Source: Sulfurimonas hongkongensis
Lineage (GTDB): Bacteria > Campylobacterota > Campylobacteria > Campylobacterales > Sulfurimonadaceae
NCBI RefSeq assembly: GCF_000445475.1
Contig: NZ_AUPZ01000007.1
Location: 211,432 to 275,431 of the forward strand
Direction: 5' to 3'
DNA length: 64,000 nt
The first letter of the stretch is position 1, and the number at the start of each line of letters is the position of its first letter. A program made the position numbers and the translations under genes. Shown in pieces: positions 56,407 to 64,000 of this stretch. The notes under the pieces are model-generated. The model ran no database searches. It saw only the letters and a program-made list of their open reading frames with translations, and was not told the origin of the DNA.

Positions 56407-57123
56407 ATGAACCAGCATCTTAAACAACTAATAGACCTATCTTTTATAGATAAAGAGATTGATGCTTTTGAACCTCAGATAGAAGAGGCTAACTCTAAAT
56501 ATGAAGCTGCACTTGCAAAAAAACAGAGTATTGATACCGATATTGAAAATTTAAGCAATGAAATAAAAGCAGAAGAGTTAAAAAGACAAAAAAACGAACT
56601 TCACTTAAAAGAGCTCTCTGCTAAACTTCAAGAAAACACTAAAAAAAGTTCTGAAGTAAAGACTGAGAGAGAGATGAAATCTCTTCAACTAGAAGAAGAG
56701 ATAGCAAAAGAACAAATATCATTTGCTAATGAAGAGATTGAAAGACTTGAGAGAATTATCAGTTCAAAAAAAGAGCAAGTTGAAGCTGCAAAGGCATCTT
56801 TAGCAGAGATAGATTCAAACTTAGAGTCTGTAAAAGCTGAGGTTGATGAAAAACTAAAAGTAATCAACAAAGAGAGACAAGAGGTGTTTGTTCAAAAAGA
56901 GAAACTTCTCTCTAGCACAAACCAAAAAGGTTTAGCATTTTATCAAAAAATCCGTCGTTGGGCTAAAAATTCTACAGTTGTAAAAGTAGAAGATAACGCT
57001 TGTATGGGTTGTAATATGCTACTTAGTGATAAGATTTTAGCTGATGTTATCAAAGCTGAGGAGATTATTACTTGTCCTCACTGTGGTCGAATCTTACACA
57101 TAGAAGAATCAACTAACGAGTAG
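56407..57123 (+). CDS. Zinc-ribbon coiled-coil protein (FlgZ / HP0958-like)
   Basis: A 238-residue protein: two long coiled-coil helices (about 5-175) and a C4 zinc ribbon at the end, CMGC (about 199-202) and CPHC (about 221-224). In H. pylori the homologue HP0958 (FlgZ) stabilises the sigma-54 factor RpoN and binds flaA mRNA, so it is needed for flagella. It sits between NIF3 and waaA, matching that genome. The role here is inferred from order and fold. Confidence 0.85.
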   Translation: MNQHLKQLIDLSFIDKEIDAFEPQIEEANSKYEAALAKKQSIDTDIENLSNEIKAEELKRQKNELHLKELSAKLQENTKKSSEVKTEREMKSLQLEEEIAKEQISFANEEIERLERIISSKKEQVEAAKASLAEIDSNLESVKAEVDEKLKVINKERQEVFVQKEKLLSSTNQKGLAFYQKIRRWAKNSTVVKVEDNACMGCNMLLSDKILADVIKAEEIITCPHCGRILHIEESTNE

Positions 57124-57126
57124 GGC

Positions 57127-58293
57127 TTGAACCCTTTTTCTCTTCTTTATTATGTTCTAAGCGTGGTGCTATATCTCATAGCATTGCCACTCTTAGTCTA
57201 TCTCTCTTTTAAGCGAAAATACAAAAAGTCAATTCCAGCACGATTTTTTCTCTTTAATAACAAAAGATTTGAAAAAGAAGATGGCATTTGGTTTCATGTC
57301 TGTTCACTAGGTGAAGCAAAGGCACTAAAACCTATCTTAGAGCTTGTCAAAGCACAAGATATAAAGATAACAACTATCACACAAACGGGTCAAAATGAGG
57401 CAAAAAAATATAAGGCTGAGGTAAGATTCTTACCCTATGAGATGTTTTTACCATTTTGGATAAAAAAGCAAAAACTTTTGGTGGTGCTAGAAGCTGAATT
57501 TTGGTATATGCTTTTTGTGGCAGCTAGAAGAAGTGGAACTAGAGTTGTGATGTTAAATGCTCGCATCTCAGATAAGAGCGTGAAAAAATATCTTCAATTT
57601 GCATGGTTTTATAAAAGACTTTTATCAAATGTTGAGATTATATATGCACAAAGTGAAGTTGATAAAAACCGTTTTTTAGCACTAGGAGCTAAAAATATAG
57701 AGGTGATTGGAAACATAAAACTAGCTGGCAAGATTAGTAAAACTAAAGAGTATGAAAAACCACTTCAAGAGACCATAGTTGCAGCTAGTACTCATGCGGG
57801 CGAAGAAGAGTCGGTTTTAAAGTCATTTCTTGAGTATAAAAAACAAGTAGATGCAAAGCTTATAGTAGTTCCTAGACATCCTGAGAGATTTCTTAGTGTT
57901 TATGAACTGTTAAAGAGATACGCAAAAGAGAATTCTTTTACTCTATCTCAGTTTTCAGAGACTAAAAACTTTGATGCCGAGATTGTCTTAATGGATGCAA
58001 TGGGAGAGTTAAACAATATCTACAATATCTCAGACATAGCTATAGTTGGCGGTGCTTTTAGAGAAGATATAGGTGGACACAACCCGCTTGAACCTGCTTT
58101 TTTTGGATGTAAAATTATAACAGGTAAACATTTTCATGACCAAAAAGAGCTTTATAAGTATGTACATCATGTTCAGTATGTTGAGAGTGATGAGATTCAC
58201 AAAGCACTAATGGCAGCAAAAGATCTACCACCATCAATGGTAGAAGAGAAAATAGACTTAGAACCTGTAGTAAAGAAAATTTTAGAAGTATAG
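57127..58293 (+). CDS. waaA: 3-deoxy-D-manno-octulosonic acid transferase
   Basis: A 388-residue GT30-family transferase adding Kdo to lipid A precursor. It begins at TTG, 3 bases after the FlgZ-like stop, with an N-terminal membrane helix (about 5-27). IWFHVCSLGEAKALKPIL, VLEAEFWYMLF (acceptor-site Glu) and AIVGGAFREDIGGHNPLEPA (donor-site, about 299-318) are the family motifs. With kdsA it covers Kdo synthesis and transfer. Confidence 0.94.
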   Translation: MNPFSLLYYVLSVVLYLIALPLLVYLSFKRKYKKSIPARFFLFNNKRFEKEDGIWFHVCSLGEAKALKPILELVKAQDIKITTITQTGQNEAKKYKAEVRFLPYEMFLPFWIKKQKLLVVLEAEFWYMLFVAARRSGTRVVMLNARISDKSVKKYLQFAWFYKRLLSNVEIIYAQSEVDKNRFLALGAKNIEVIGNIKLAGKISKTKEYEKPLQETIVAASTHAGEEESVLKSFLEYKKQVDAKLIVVPRHPERFLSVYELLKRYAKENSFTLSQFSETKNFDAEIVLMDAMGELNNIYNISDIAIVGGAFREDIGGHNPLEPAFFGCKIITGKHFHDQKELYKYVHHVQYVESDEIHKALMAAKDLPPSMVEEKIDLEPVVKKILEV

Positions 58294-58353
58294 GTTGTTA
58301 GTTAGTGGTTTTTTTGGAAGCCTAAACTTGCTTGAGGCTGGTGTGTCTTTTAA

Positions 58354-58386
58354 GCCTAAAGCCCCGAACAAGTTCGCGGTTCCAAG
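58354..58386 (+). repeat. Dispersed 33-base repeat, second copy
   Basis: It matches 38741-38773 at 29 of 33 positions, starting GCCTAAAGCCCCGAA. It lies in the 272-base gap between waaA and the pseudouridine synthase gene. The gap has no credible gene; its GC-rich stretch 58410-58510 is unlike the surrounding sequence and unexplained. Confidence 0.7.
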
Positions 58387-58521
58387 ATGTTTAAGAAACT
58401 ATTTAAAGAGGCACAAGTGCCGAGGGCTTCCCGCCGAAGGAAACCAAGCGCGCCCGACTAAGTACCCTTGGGGTATTAGCGTAGGTAGCGGGATTACTTC
58501 CGATACCGTGACAAAATAGAG

Positions 58522-58557
58522 TGAAGGGTCTCCTTCATTTATGAAATAAATTAAGGA
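58522..58557 (+). promoter_or_regulatory. Hairpin-plus-ribosome-site leader, copy 1
   Basis: The hairpin TGAAGG-GTCT-CCTTCA is followed by ATTTATGAAATAAATTAAGGA, which contains the micro-ORF ATG AAA TAA and then the ribosome site of the pseudouridine synthase gene. The same arrangement precedes rplS (62963-63000). Confidence 0.55.
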
Positions 58558-58565
58558 ATAAAATT

Positions 58566-59300
58566 TTGGCTAAAGAAAAAGCGTATAAAATATTGGCAAT
58601 GCAAGAGGGTATCTCAAATTCTCAAGCGAAATCTATGATTGACCGTGGTTTAGTTTATGTGGGAAATAGTAAAGTTGTAATAGCTCGTGGAGAGTTAGAT
58701 AAAAAAACAATTTTTAGGGTTCAAAAGGTTGAAAAAGCTAAACCTATTTTTGAAAACGATGATATTATTGTTATAGATAAACCTGCATTTGTAAACTCAG
58801 ATGAGATAGAGAGGCAGTTTAGGCCAGCGGTTTTGCTTCACAGACTTGACCGCGAGACAAGTGGCGTTTTGATGCTTGTAAAAAACGAAGAGTTTAGACA
58901 AAAAGCAATAAAAGAGTTTAAAAAAGACAATGTTTATAAAGAGTATATTGCATGGGTTGAGGGTATTATTAGCGAACCTATTGAGGTTGATAAACCAATT
59001 TTGACACAGAAAAAAAATAATAAAGCCTACTCAAATGTCTCATCTAAAGGAAAACCCGCAAGAACGGAGATAACTCCAGACTTAGTTAGTGCAAATAAAA
59101 CAAAGATAAACTGTGTTATCCATCATGGAAGAACACATCAGATAAGAACGCATCTTCGCTATATCGACCACTCAATCATCGGAGATGAACAGTACGGCGG
59201 AAGACGAGCAAAAAGAGTGATGCTTCACGCTTATAAAGTTAGACTTTTAGGGCTGGAGTTTATTGCCCCTGAGCCTAAGGTTTTTATAGATTTTGAATAA
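58566..59300 (+). CDS. RluA-family RNA pseudouridine synthase
   Basis: A 244-residue enzyme starting at TTG with AAGGA upstream. An S4-like N-domain (about 1-45, ISNSQAKSMIDRGLVYVG) is followed by the catalytic domain, with Asp in LLHRLDRETSGVLML (about 91-105) and the uridine-site HHGRTHQIRTHLRYI (about 180-194). The RNA target (23S rRNA or tRNA) cannot be decided from sequence; RluA/RluC/RluD-like. It overlaps the GIY-YIG gene by 8 bases. Confidence 0.92.
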   Translation: MAKEKAYKILAMQEGISNSQAKSMIDRGLVYVGNSKVVIARGELDKKTIFRVQKVEKAKPIFENDDIIVIDKPAFVNSDEIERQFRPAVLLHRLDRETSGVLMLVKNEEFRQKAIKEFKKDNVYKEYIAWVEGIISEPIEVDKPILTQKKNNKAYSNVSSKGKPARTEITPDLVSANKTKINCVIHHGRTHQIRTHLRYIDHSIIGDEQYGGRRAKRVMLHAYKVRLLGLEFIAPEPKVFIDFE

Positions 59301-59589
59301 GACTGATATGACTGGGAAAAATCTCTCTTGGAAGGTCTACATTTTGAAATGCTCAGATAGCACGCTCTACACTGGAGTTACAACAGATTTAAAAAGAAGG
59401 CTTAAAGAGCATAACACTTCAAGTCTTGGTGCAAAATATACAAGAGCAAAAAGACCAGTAGAATTAGTTTACTTTGAGAGTTGTGATGATAAAGTCCATG
59501 CGATGCAAAGAGAATACGCTATAAAACAACTTACTCGTAGTAAGAAATTGGAACTAATCTCTGGTGCAGGAAAAGTTAAGGGTATTTAG
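59293..59589 (+). CDS. GIY-YIG nuclease-domain protein (YhbQ-like)
   Basis: A 98-residue single-domain protein of the UPF0213/YhbQ type. WKVYILKCSDSTLYTGVTTD carries the modified GIY-YIG motif (VYI...YTG), followed by LKRRLKEHN (catalytic Arg) and a late Glu. TTG at 59293 overlaps the previous gene; ATG 15 bases later is an alternative start. The activity is unproven; DNA repair is suggested for the family. Confidence 0.88.
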   Translation: MNKTDMTGKNLSWKVYILKCSDSTLYTGVTTDLKRRLKEHNTSSLGAKYTRAKRPVELVYFESCDDKVHAMQREYAIKQLTRSKKLELISGAGKVKGI

Positions 59590-59624
59590 AGATATCCTTA
59601 AATAAACCAAAAGTCCTAATTCGC

Positions 59625-59630
59625 TATAAT
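59625..59630 (+). promoter_or_regulatory. -10 box of ffh
   Basis: TATAAT in TCGCTATAATCGCC, 34 bases before the chosen ffh start. The same TCGCTATAAT string is nearly repeated before rpsP (61047-61055). Confidence 0.6.
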
Positions 59631-59664
59631 CGCCAAAATTATATAAAGAACAATGAGGCATTTT

Positions 59665-61023
59665 ATGTTTGATACACTAACTAACTCTTTTACTACAGCG
59701 ATAAAAAAGATACGCACATTTGATGATGAAAAAGCTCTCTCAAAAGCTTTAGTTGAGCTAAAAAAATCACTTTTAAAAGCAGATGTAAACCATAAAGTTG
59801 TAAAGCAACTTATAGATGAAGTTGGCATAGAAACAAGAAAGGGCGAGATAGGAAAAGATCAATTTCTTGAAGCTCTAAGAACTACTCTACACAAACTTTT
59901 AGAAGTAGGCGGGAACAAAGGTTTTGTTTTTGCACCAAATCCACCAACTGTAATACTTATGACAGGACTTCAAGGTTCAGGAAAAACAACTACTACTGGT
60001 AAGTTAGCTCACTACTTAAAATCAAAACAAAAAAAAGTTCTTATAGTTGCAGCCGACCTGCAAAGACTTGCAGCTGTTGAACAACTTCGTCAAATCACAA
60101 CTCAAATAGATGTAGAGTTGTATGAAGATGAGACTACTAAAAATCCTGTAGAAGTTGTAAGTGGGGCACTTAAAAAAGCAAAAAGTGGCATCTATGATGT
60201 AGTTCTTATTGATACAGCTGGTCGTTTAGCTATCGATGAAGAACTGATGGATGAGCTTAAATGTGTAAAAGACGCTGCAAACCCAAGCGAAATTTTCTAT
60301 GTAGCAGACTCAATGACAGGTCAAGATGCAGTTAAGACTGCAACTACCTTTAAAGAAAAAATCGGTATCGATGGTGTCATACTCTCAAAATATGATGGAG
60401 ATTCAAAAGGTGGTGTAGCTTTAGGACTCTCATCTCAGGTTAAGGTTCCACTTCGTTTTATCGGAAGTGGTGAGAAGATGCAAGACTTGGAAGTCTTTTT
60501 GCCAGAACGTGTTATAAACCGTCTGATGGGTTTTGGAGATATCGAGGGCTTAGCTGAGAAAACTGCTGGTGCTATTGATGAAAAGCAGGCTAAAAAACTT
60601 ACAAAGAAGATACAAAAAGGCAAGTTTAACTTCAATGACTTTTTAGAACAGATGGAGAGTATGAAGAAAATGGGTAGCATGAAGTCCCTTATGGGAATGA
60701 TTCCAGGTATGGGCAATATGTCAAAAGCTCTAAAAGACTTTGACATGGAAAATTCAAGCGAACTCAAAAATATTAAATCAATGGTTTCATCTATGACACC
60801 AAAAGAGAGAGAAAATCCAGATTTGCTTAATAACTCTCGTAAGGGAAGAATCGCAAAAGGTTGTGGTTTAGAGATAGTAGAGATTAACCGTATGATAAAA
60901 CAGTTTAAAAATGCTGGAAAAATGGCAAAGAAGTTTTCTGGTAAAAACGGAATGAAAGATCTCCAAGCTATGATGGGTCAGATGGGCGGTGGTCCTGGCG
61001 GTATGGCAGGATTACCTAGATAA
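59665..61023 (+). CDS. ffh: Signal recognition particle GTPase Ffh
   Basis: A 452-residue SRP54 homologue targeting nascent membrane proteins to FtsY/SecYEG. N domain about 1-85; G domain with MTGLQGSGKTTTTGKLA (P-loop, about 104-120), LIDTAGR and SKYDGDSKGG; methionine-rich M domain (about 300-440) ending in a Gly/Met tail. I chose ATG 59665 because GAGG sits 6 bases before it; ATG 59653 adds MRHF. 4.5S RNA is not seen nearby. Confidence 0.97.
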   Translation: MFDTLTNSFTTAIKKIRTFDDEKALSKALVELKKSLLKADVNHKVVKQLIDEVGIETRKGEIGKDQFLEALRTTLHKLLEVGGNKGFVFAPNPPTVILMTGLQGSGKTTTTGKLAHYLKSKQKKVLIVAADLQRLAAVEQLRQITTQIDVELYEDETTKNPVEVVSGALKKAKSGIYDVVLIDTAGRLAIDEELMDELKCVKDAANPSEIFYVADSMTGQDAVKTATTFKEKIGIDGVILSKYDGDSKGGVALGLSSQVKVPLRFIGSGEKMQDLEVFLPERVINRLMGFGDIEGLAEKTAGAIDEKQAKKLTKKIQKGKFNFNDFLEQMESMKKMGSMKSLMGMIPGMGNMSKALKDFDMENSSELKNIKSMVSSMTPKERENPDLLNNSRKGRIAKGCGLEIVEINRMIKQFKNAGKMAKKFSGKNGMKDLQAMMGQMGGGPGGMAGLPR

Positions 61024-61232
61024 AGCTTTACATTTAAGTTATGACTCGCTATAATTTCGCCATCGTAATAACTTCTGAAATAATCCCTCTGTGATTAGAA
61101 GGTATCTTGAAAATATTTTAAGATATAAGACGCCAAATAACGGCGGTAAGAGGCACAATAAAACTACTTCTTTGTATATTTTATTCTGCAAAAACCTCCA
61201 AAAAAATTAAAACATAACATAAGGAACAAAAT
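61024..61232 (+). promoter_or_regulatory. Leader of the ribosomal-protein operon
   Basis: TATAAT at 61050-61055 begins a leader of about 170 nt before rpsP. It can form small stem-loops: ATCTT/AAGAT around 61107-61127 and CGCC/GGCG around 61132-61146. It ends in a good AAGGA ribosome site. No coding frame is visible. An autoregulatory role is possible but not shown. Confidence 0.5.
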
Positions 61233-61460
61233 ATGACAGTAATTAGACTTACTCGTATGGGAAGAAAAAAACAACCATTTTATCGTATAGCGGTAACAGA
61301 TAGTCGCAAAAGAAGAGATGGTGGTTGGATCGAGTTAATCGGACACTATAACCCAATGAATGATGAAAAGACTTTAGTTGTTGACAATGAAAGACTTGAC
61401 TATTGGATTAGTGTCGGTGCTCAAATGAGTGACCGTGTTAAAAAGATAACTGGTCGTTAA
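61233..61460 (+). CDS. rpsP: 30S ribosomal protein S16
   Basis: A 75-residue S16: [20 protein letters not shown] and [15 protein letters not shown] are canonical, and the length is normal for bacteria. First gene of rpsP-khpA-rimM-trmD-rplS, the standard bacterial order with ffh upstream. Confidence 0.98.
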   Translation: MTVIRLTRMGRKKQPFYRIAVTDSRKRRDGGWIELIGHYNPMNDEKTLVVDNERLDYWISVGAQMSDRVKKITGR

Positions 61461-61462
61461 TT

Positions 61463-61699
61463 ATGATTTGTGATTTTGTCGCAGAGTTTGCAAAACTTAT
61501 AGCTACCTATCCAGAAGATATAAAAGTACAAACAAAACAAGGCGATGAAATAACTGAGATAGTTCTTTATGCCAACCAAGCTGATGTAGGTAAACTTATT
61601 GGCAAAGAAGGTAAGATGATTGGTGCTATAAAAACAGTCATCTCTGGCTGCAAAGCAAAAGATGGCGTTAGCTATAAAATCAATGTCGAACCAGTTTAA
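61463..61699 (+). CDS. khpA: KH-domain RNA-binding protein KhpA
   Basis: A 78-residue single-KH protein. The GxxG loop is in VGKLIGKEGKMIGAIKTVIS (about 46-65). KhpA (with KhpB) affects translation and cell division genes in other bacteria. It sits 2 bases after rpsP and overlaps rimM by 17 bases. Confidence 0.93.
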   Translation: MICDFVAEFAKLIATYPEDIKVQTKQGDEITEIVLYANQADVGKLIGKEGKMIGAIKTVISGCKAKDGVSYKINVEPV

Positions 61700-62225
61700 A
61701 GAACCTAGACTTCATATCGCTACAATCGGCAAAACTGTCGGTATAAAAGGCGAGATGAAGTTTCATGACCACTCAGACTTCCCTGAGCAATTTCAAAAAA
61801 ACACTACCTTTTTAACAAATAAAAACTCTTCTCTTACTCTAAGTGAAGTAAACCATGAAAAAGGGCTTATAAAAATAGCTGGTGTAAATAGTGTTGAGGA
61901 TGCAAAGAAATTTACAAATATAAAACTCTATACTACTAGAGAAGAGACAAGAAAAAACTGCCGCTTAGAAGATGGAGAATATTTTTGGTTCGATTTAGAG
62001 GGTTGTGGGGTTTATGAGAATGGCAAACTATTAGGTCTTGTCGATGAAGTTCAGAGGATTACAATAAGCAATTATCTCTTTGTAAAAACATCTAAGGAGC
62101 TTTTAGATGCTGGACATGTAAAGAGTTTTTTGATTCCATTTCACAAGCCATTTGTTATAAGTACAGATATTGATAAAAAGATCATTGTCGTAGATGGTGC
62201 GGTGGATATTTTAGAAGCATCATAG
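61683..62225 (+). CDS. rimM: Ribosome maturation factor RimM
   Basis: A 180-residue 16S rRNA processing factor that binds S19. LHIATIGKTVGIKGEMKFHD opens the N-terminal barrel, and the PRC-type domain has YFWFDLEGCGVYENGKLLG and LIPFHKPFVISTDIDKKIIV. I start at ATG 61683 (MSNQFKEPRL); the frame also has an ATG at 61662, deep inside khpA. The start codon overlaps the khpA end, so translation is coupled. Confidence 0.93.
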   Translation: MSNQFKEPRLHIATIGKTVGIKGEMKFHDHSDFPEQFQKNTTFLTNKNSSLTLSEVNHEKGLIKIAGVNSVEDAKKFTNIKLYTTREETRKNCRLEDGEYFWFDLEGCGVYENGKLLGLVDEVQRITISNYLFVKTSKELLDAGHVKSFLIPFHKPFVISTDIDKKIIVVDGAVDILEAS

Positions 62226-62921
62226 ATGAACTTTACTTTTGTAACGCTTTTTAAAAACATAGTAGAAGGTTACTTTAGTGACTCAATACTAAAGCGAGCG
62301 ATAGAAAAAAACATCATTAACATAAACTACCTAAATCCTAGAGAGTTTAGTGATAACAAGCACAATAAAGTAGATGACAGTGCAGCTGGCGGTGGGGCTG
62401 GAATGGTTATGAACCCTCAACCACTCTTTGATGCACTATCAGATTTGAAAGAACAGGATGAAAATGTTCATATAGTTTTTTTAACTCCTGTAGCTAAACC
62501 TTTTGTACAAAATGATGCTAAAAGGCTCTCTAAAAAATCCCATATAGCCTTTGTGAGTGGAAGATATGAGGGGATTGATGAGAGAGTTATAGAAGAATTT
62601 GCAGATGAAGTCTTCTCCATAGGAGACTATATCTTAACAGGTGGAGAGCTTGCCTCTCTTGTGATGTGTGATGCGATAAGTAGAAATGTTGATGGAGTAC
62701 TCGGCAATTGTGAGTCTTTAGATATTGAGAGTTTTGAGACTCCTCTTTTAGAAGCACCATCTTTTTCTAAACCACAAAATTTTAGGGGTTTTTTCGTCTC
62801 ATCAGAATATTTAAAGGGAAATCACAGTAAAATTCGCTCACTAAAATTAGCCCTGTCTGAATGCAAGACCAAATTCTTTAGACCAGAGCAGCTTTTAAAG
62901 CACAGAACGCAGTCGCACTAG
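62226..62921 (+). CDS. trmD: tRNA (guanine-37-N1)-methyltransferase
   Basis: A 231-residue SPOUT enzyme methylating G37 next to the anticodon to prevent frameshifts. [40 protein letters not shown] and [20 protein letters not shown] are the trefoil-knot SAM-binding motifs; the catalytic Asp is in the segment VDGVLGN. ATG follows the rimM stop directly. Confidence 0.97.
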   Translation: MNFTFVTLFKNIVEGYFSDSILKRAIEKNIININYLNPREFSDNKHNKVDDSAAGGGAGMVMNPQPLFDALSDLKEQDENVHIVFLTPVAKPFVQNDAKRLSKKSHIAFVSGRYEGIDERVIEEFADEVFSIGDYILTGGELASLVMCDAISRNVDGVLGNCESLDIESFETPLLEAPSFSKPQNFRGFFVSSEYLKGNHSKIRSLKLALSECKTKFFRPEQLLKHRTQSH

Positions 62922-62962
62922 TGCTTAGATGATGGAATTATTTCTATCATCGTTTTAAATAA

Positions 62963-63000
62963 ATGAAGGTTTCCTTCATTTTATGAAATAAAATTAAGGA
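62963..63000 (+). promoter_or_regulatory. Hairpin-plus-ribosome-site leader, copy 2
   Basis: TGAAGG-TTT-CCTTCA followed by ATTTTATGAAATAAAATTAAGGA, near-identical to the element at 58522, just before the rplS start. It could be a weak attenuator between trmD and rplS. Confidence 0.55.
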
Positions 63001-63008
63001 ATTAGCTT

Positions 63009-63368
63009 ATGAGAAATAAGTACATAGAAAACTTTGAAAAAGCACAAGTAGCAGAGAAAAATATTCCTGACTTTCGTGCTGGTGATACTGTTCGTTTGGC
63101 AGTAACGATTAAAGAGGGTGATAAATCTCGTATACAAAACTACGAGGGCGTCTGTATTGCAAAAAGAGGACAAGGAACAGGTCAAACTGTAACAGTCCGT
63201 AAAATAGGAGCTAACGGTGTTGGTATAGAGAGAATCTTTCCACTATATACTGACTCTATCAATGAGATAACAGTTATTCGTCGCGGTCGTGTCCGTCGTG
63301 CGAAACTATTTTATCTTCGTGATCTTGCTGGTAAAAAAGCTCGCATTAAAGAACTTAGAAGAAAATAA
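63009..63368 (+). CDS. rplS: 50S ribosomal protein L19
   Basis: A 119-residue L19: [40 protein letters not shown] and [20 protein letters not shown] are canonical. Last gene of the operon, 87 bases after trmD with the hairpin leader between. Confidence 0.98.
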   Translation: MRNKYIENFEKAQVAEKNIPDFRAGDTVRLAVTIKEGDKSRIQNYEGVCIAKRGQGTGQTVTVRKIGANGVGIERIFPLYTDSINEITVIRRGRVRRAKLFYLRDLAGKKARIKELRRK

Positions 63369-63391
63369 TCTTCTAAGTCCCCACACTTTTT
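63354..63391 (+). terminator. Probable terminator of the rplS operon
   Basis: An 8-bp stem CTTAGAAG/CTTCTAAG with an 8-nt loop spans the rplS stop; a five-T run follows about 9 bases later. Confidence 0.4.
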
Positions 63392-63632
63392 AAATCTTCT
63401 TATAAATATTACAACTCTTTTTATACGCAAACATATAGTACAATCATTCTACTTTAGCATAAAAACTAGTAGTACAATGAGCTATTTAGGTCACTACGCA
63501 AAATAGTAAACATAAACTCTTTTACAAAAAATAAAACTGGCGTTGATTATAATGGCCTTAATATTAAGACATAAATTCAGTTAAGTTAATTTCTAAAATC
63601 GTTAAAATAATATGAAATTAATGGAGAAAAAC

Positions 63633-63947
63633 ATGAGTTGAGAAAAAGGTTAAACTTATAGTGCTGAGCAAAAAACACTCTTAAAAATCAAGATGTTACT
63701 TTTATGGATACAAAGACTTTTTCTTGTTATTAACTATATTAAAAAACAAAAAAACCTTATAAGGTTCCATGCTCGCCATATATATGGATAGAAACTCTAT
63801 GAGAGAATAGACAATAATACTTATGATAATTTTAGAGATATCAATATTGACAAGTATTATGCAGTTTTTTCTTATGATGAGGTACCAAATTTTAGTGAAC
63901 CAGTATCACTAGAGTTAAGCAAAAAACTACAGAGCAAAAACAAATAA
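63633..63947 (+). pseudogene. Decayed IS3-type transposase-like ORF remnant
   Basis: A frame from ATG 63633 to TAA 63945 has three internal stops (63639, 63651, 63789). The start reads MS-stop-EKG-stop-TYSAEQKT, matching the N-terminal helix-turn-helix of IS3-family OrfA proteins (KTYSAEQKTK-like). The rest (IDNNTYDNFRDINIDKYY, then SLELSKKLQSKNK) is unrecognised and may be another gene's remnant in the same frame. The DNA from 63369 to 63632 and after 63947 is AT-rich and holds no gene I can support. Confidence 0.55.
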
Positions 63948-64000
63948 AAAACTTCCCTATATTTTAAGAAACTATTAAGCAACATCCTCCTATAATTCCC

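Noticed and set aside
58400..58515. SRP (4.5S) RNA or tmRNA near ffh/smpB
   Set aside because: The conserved GGAA-tetraloop helix of SRP RNA and the tag-peptide region of tmRNA could not be found.
58295..58519. 74-codon open frame after waaA
   Set aside because: It overlaps a dispersed repeat and a GC-rich non-coding stretch, has no good ribosome site and a composition unlike real proteins here.

Overview
The window is an AT-rich chromosomal segment of a Campylobacterota (epsilonproteobacterial) genome, most like Sulfurimonas or a close relative. Several things point there: a futalosine-pathway menaquinone gene (mqnC); an AtpE with a signal-like N-terminal extension; a NIF3 / zinc-ribbon FlgZ-like / waaA run and a truB-csrA-ispE-smpB run, both familiar from this phylum; a 6S-like RNA beside purD; FliW; and Ala-Phe type prepilin cleavage sites. 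Most of the segment is core housekeeping DNA with tight, often overlapping operons.

Layout. 1-1795 is the end of an integrated mobile element: the C-terminal part of a rolling-circle-type replication protein, then a tyrosine integrase pointing at the 3' end of tRNA-Leu(GAG). From 1856 to 15453 nearly all genes are on the minus strand: atpE; a purD-RDD-lptD-phosphoribosyltransferase-pnp run preceded by a probable 6S RNA; yceI, hemD and guaA; and a small LptM-like lipoprotein gene, a nadB and a nhaD in one overlapping operon. After uvrC (15590), 17458-23000 is a plus-strand signalling operon (PAS protein, Hpt protein, large NIT-type hybrid kinase, CheY-like regulator). It converges on bamD-lon; fliW is divergent from bamD.

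27046-32754 is the main accessory-looking block: a 1260-residue secreted protein with an MshQ-like C-terminal half, followed by three overlapping prepilin-like genes. Then come a long HPF, recG, a probably inactive M16 peptidase homologue, mqnC, nusB-ribH, kdsA, a DMT permease, a TerB-DnaJ protein, a small cytochrome c that seems to start at ATC, a phosphoribosyltransferase, an LPP20-type lipoprotein, der, a PagL-like barrel, a short HPF paralogue and trpS.

46932-57000 holds small membrane and hypothetical genes, a pabC-like gene, a lysR, and the plus-strand run uvrD-like helicase, truB, csrA, ispE, smpB, M23 peptidase, TPR protein, NIF3, FlgZ-like protein, waaA. 58566-63368 has an RluA-type pseudouridine synthase, a GIY-YIG protein, ffh and the ribosomal run rpsP-khpA-rimM-trmD-rplS. 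The last 600 bases contain a decayed transposase-like ORF.

Themes: envelope biogenesis (LptD, possible LptM, BamD, KdsA, WaaA, M23 peptidase); flagellin-level control dispersed across the window (FliW, CsrA, FlgZ-like); ribosome hibernation by two HPF paralogues; and several families of short palindromic or tandem intergenic repeats. I see no CRISPR array, rRNA operon or complete insertion sequence.
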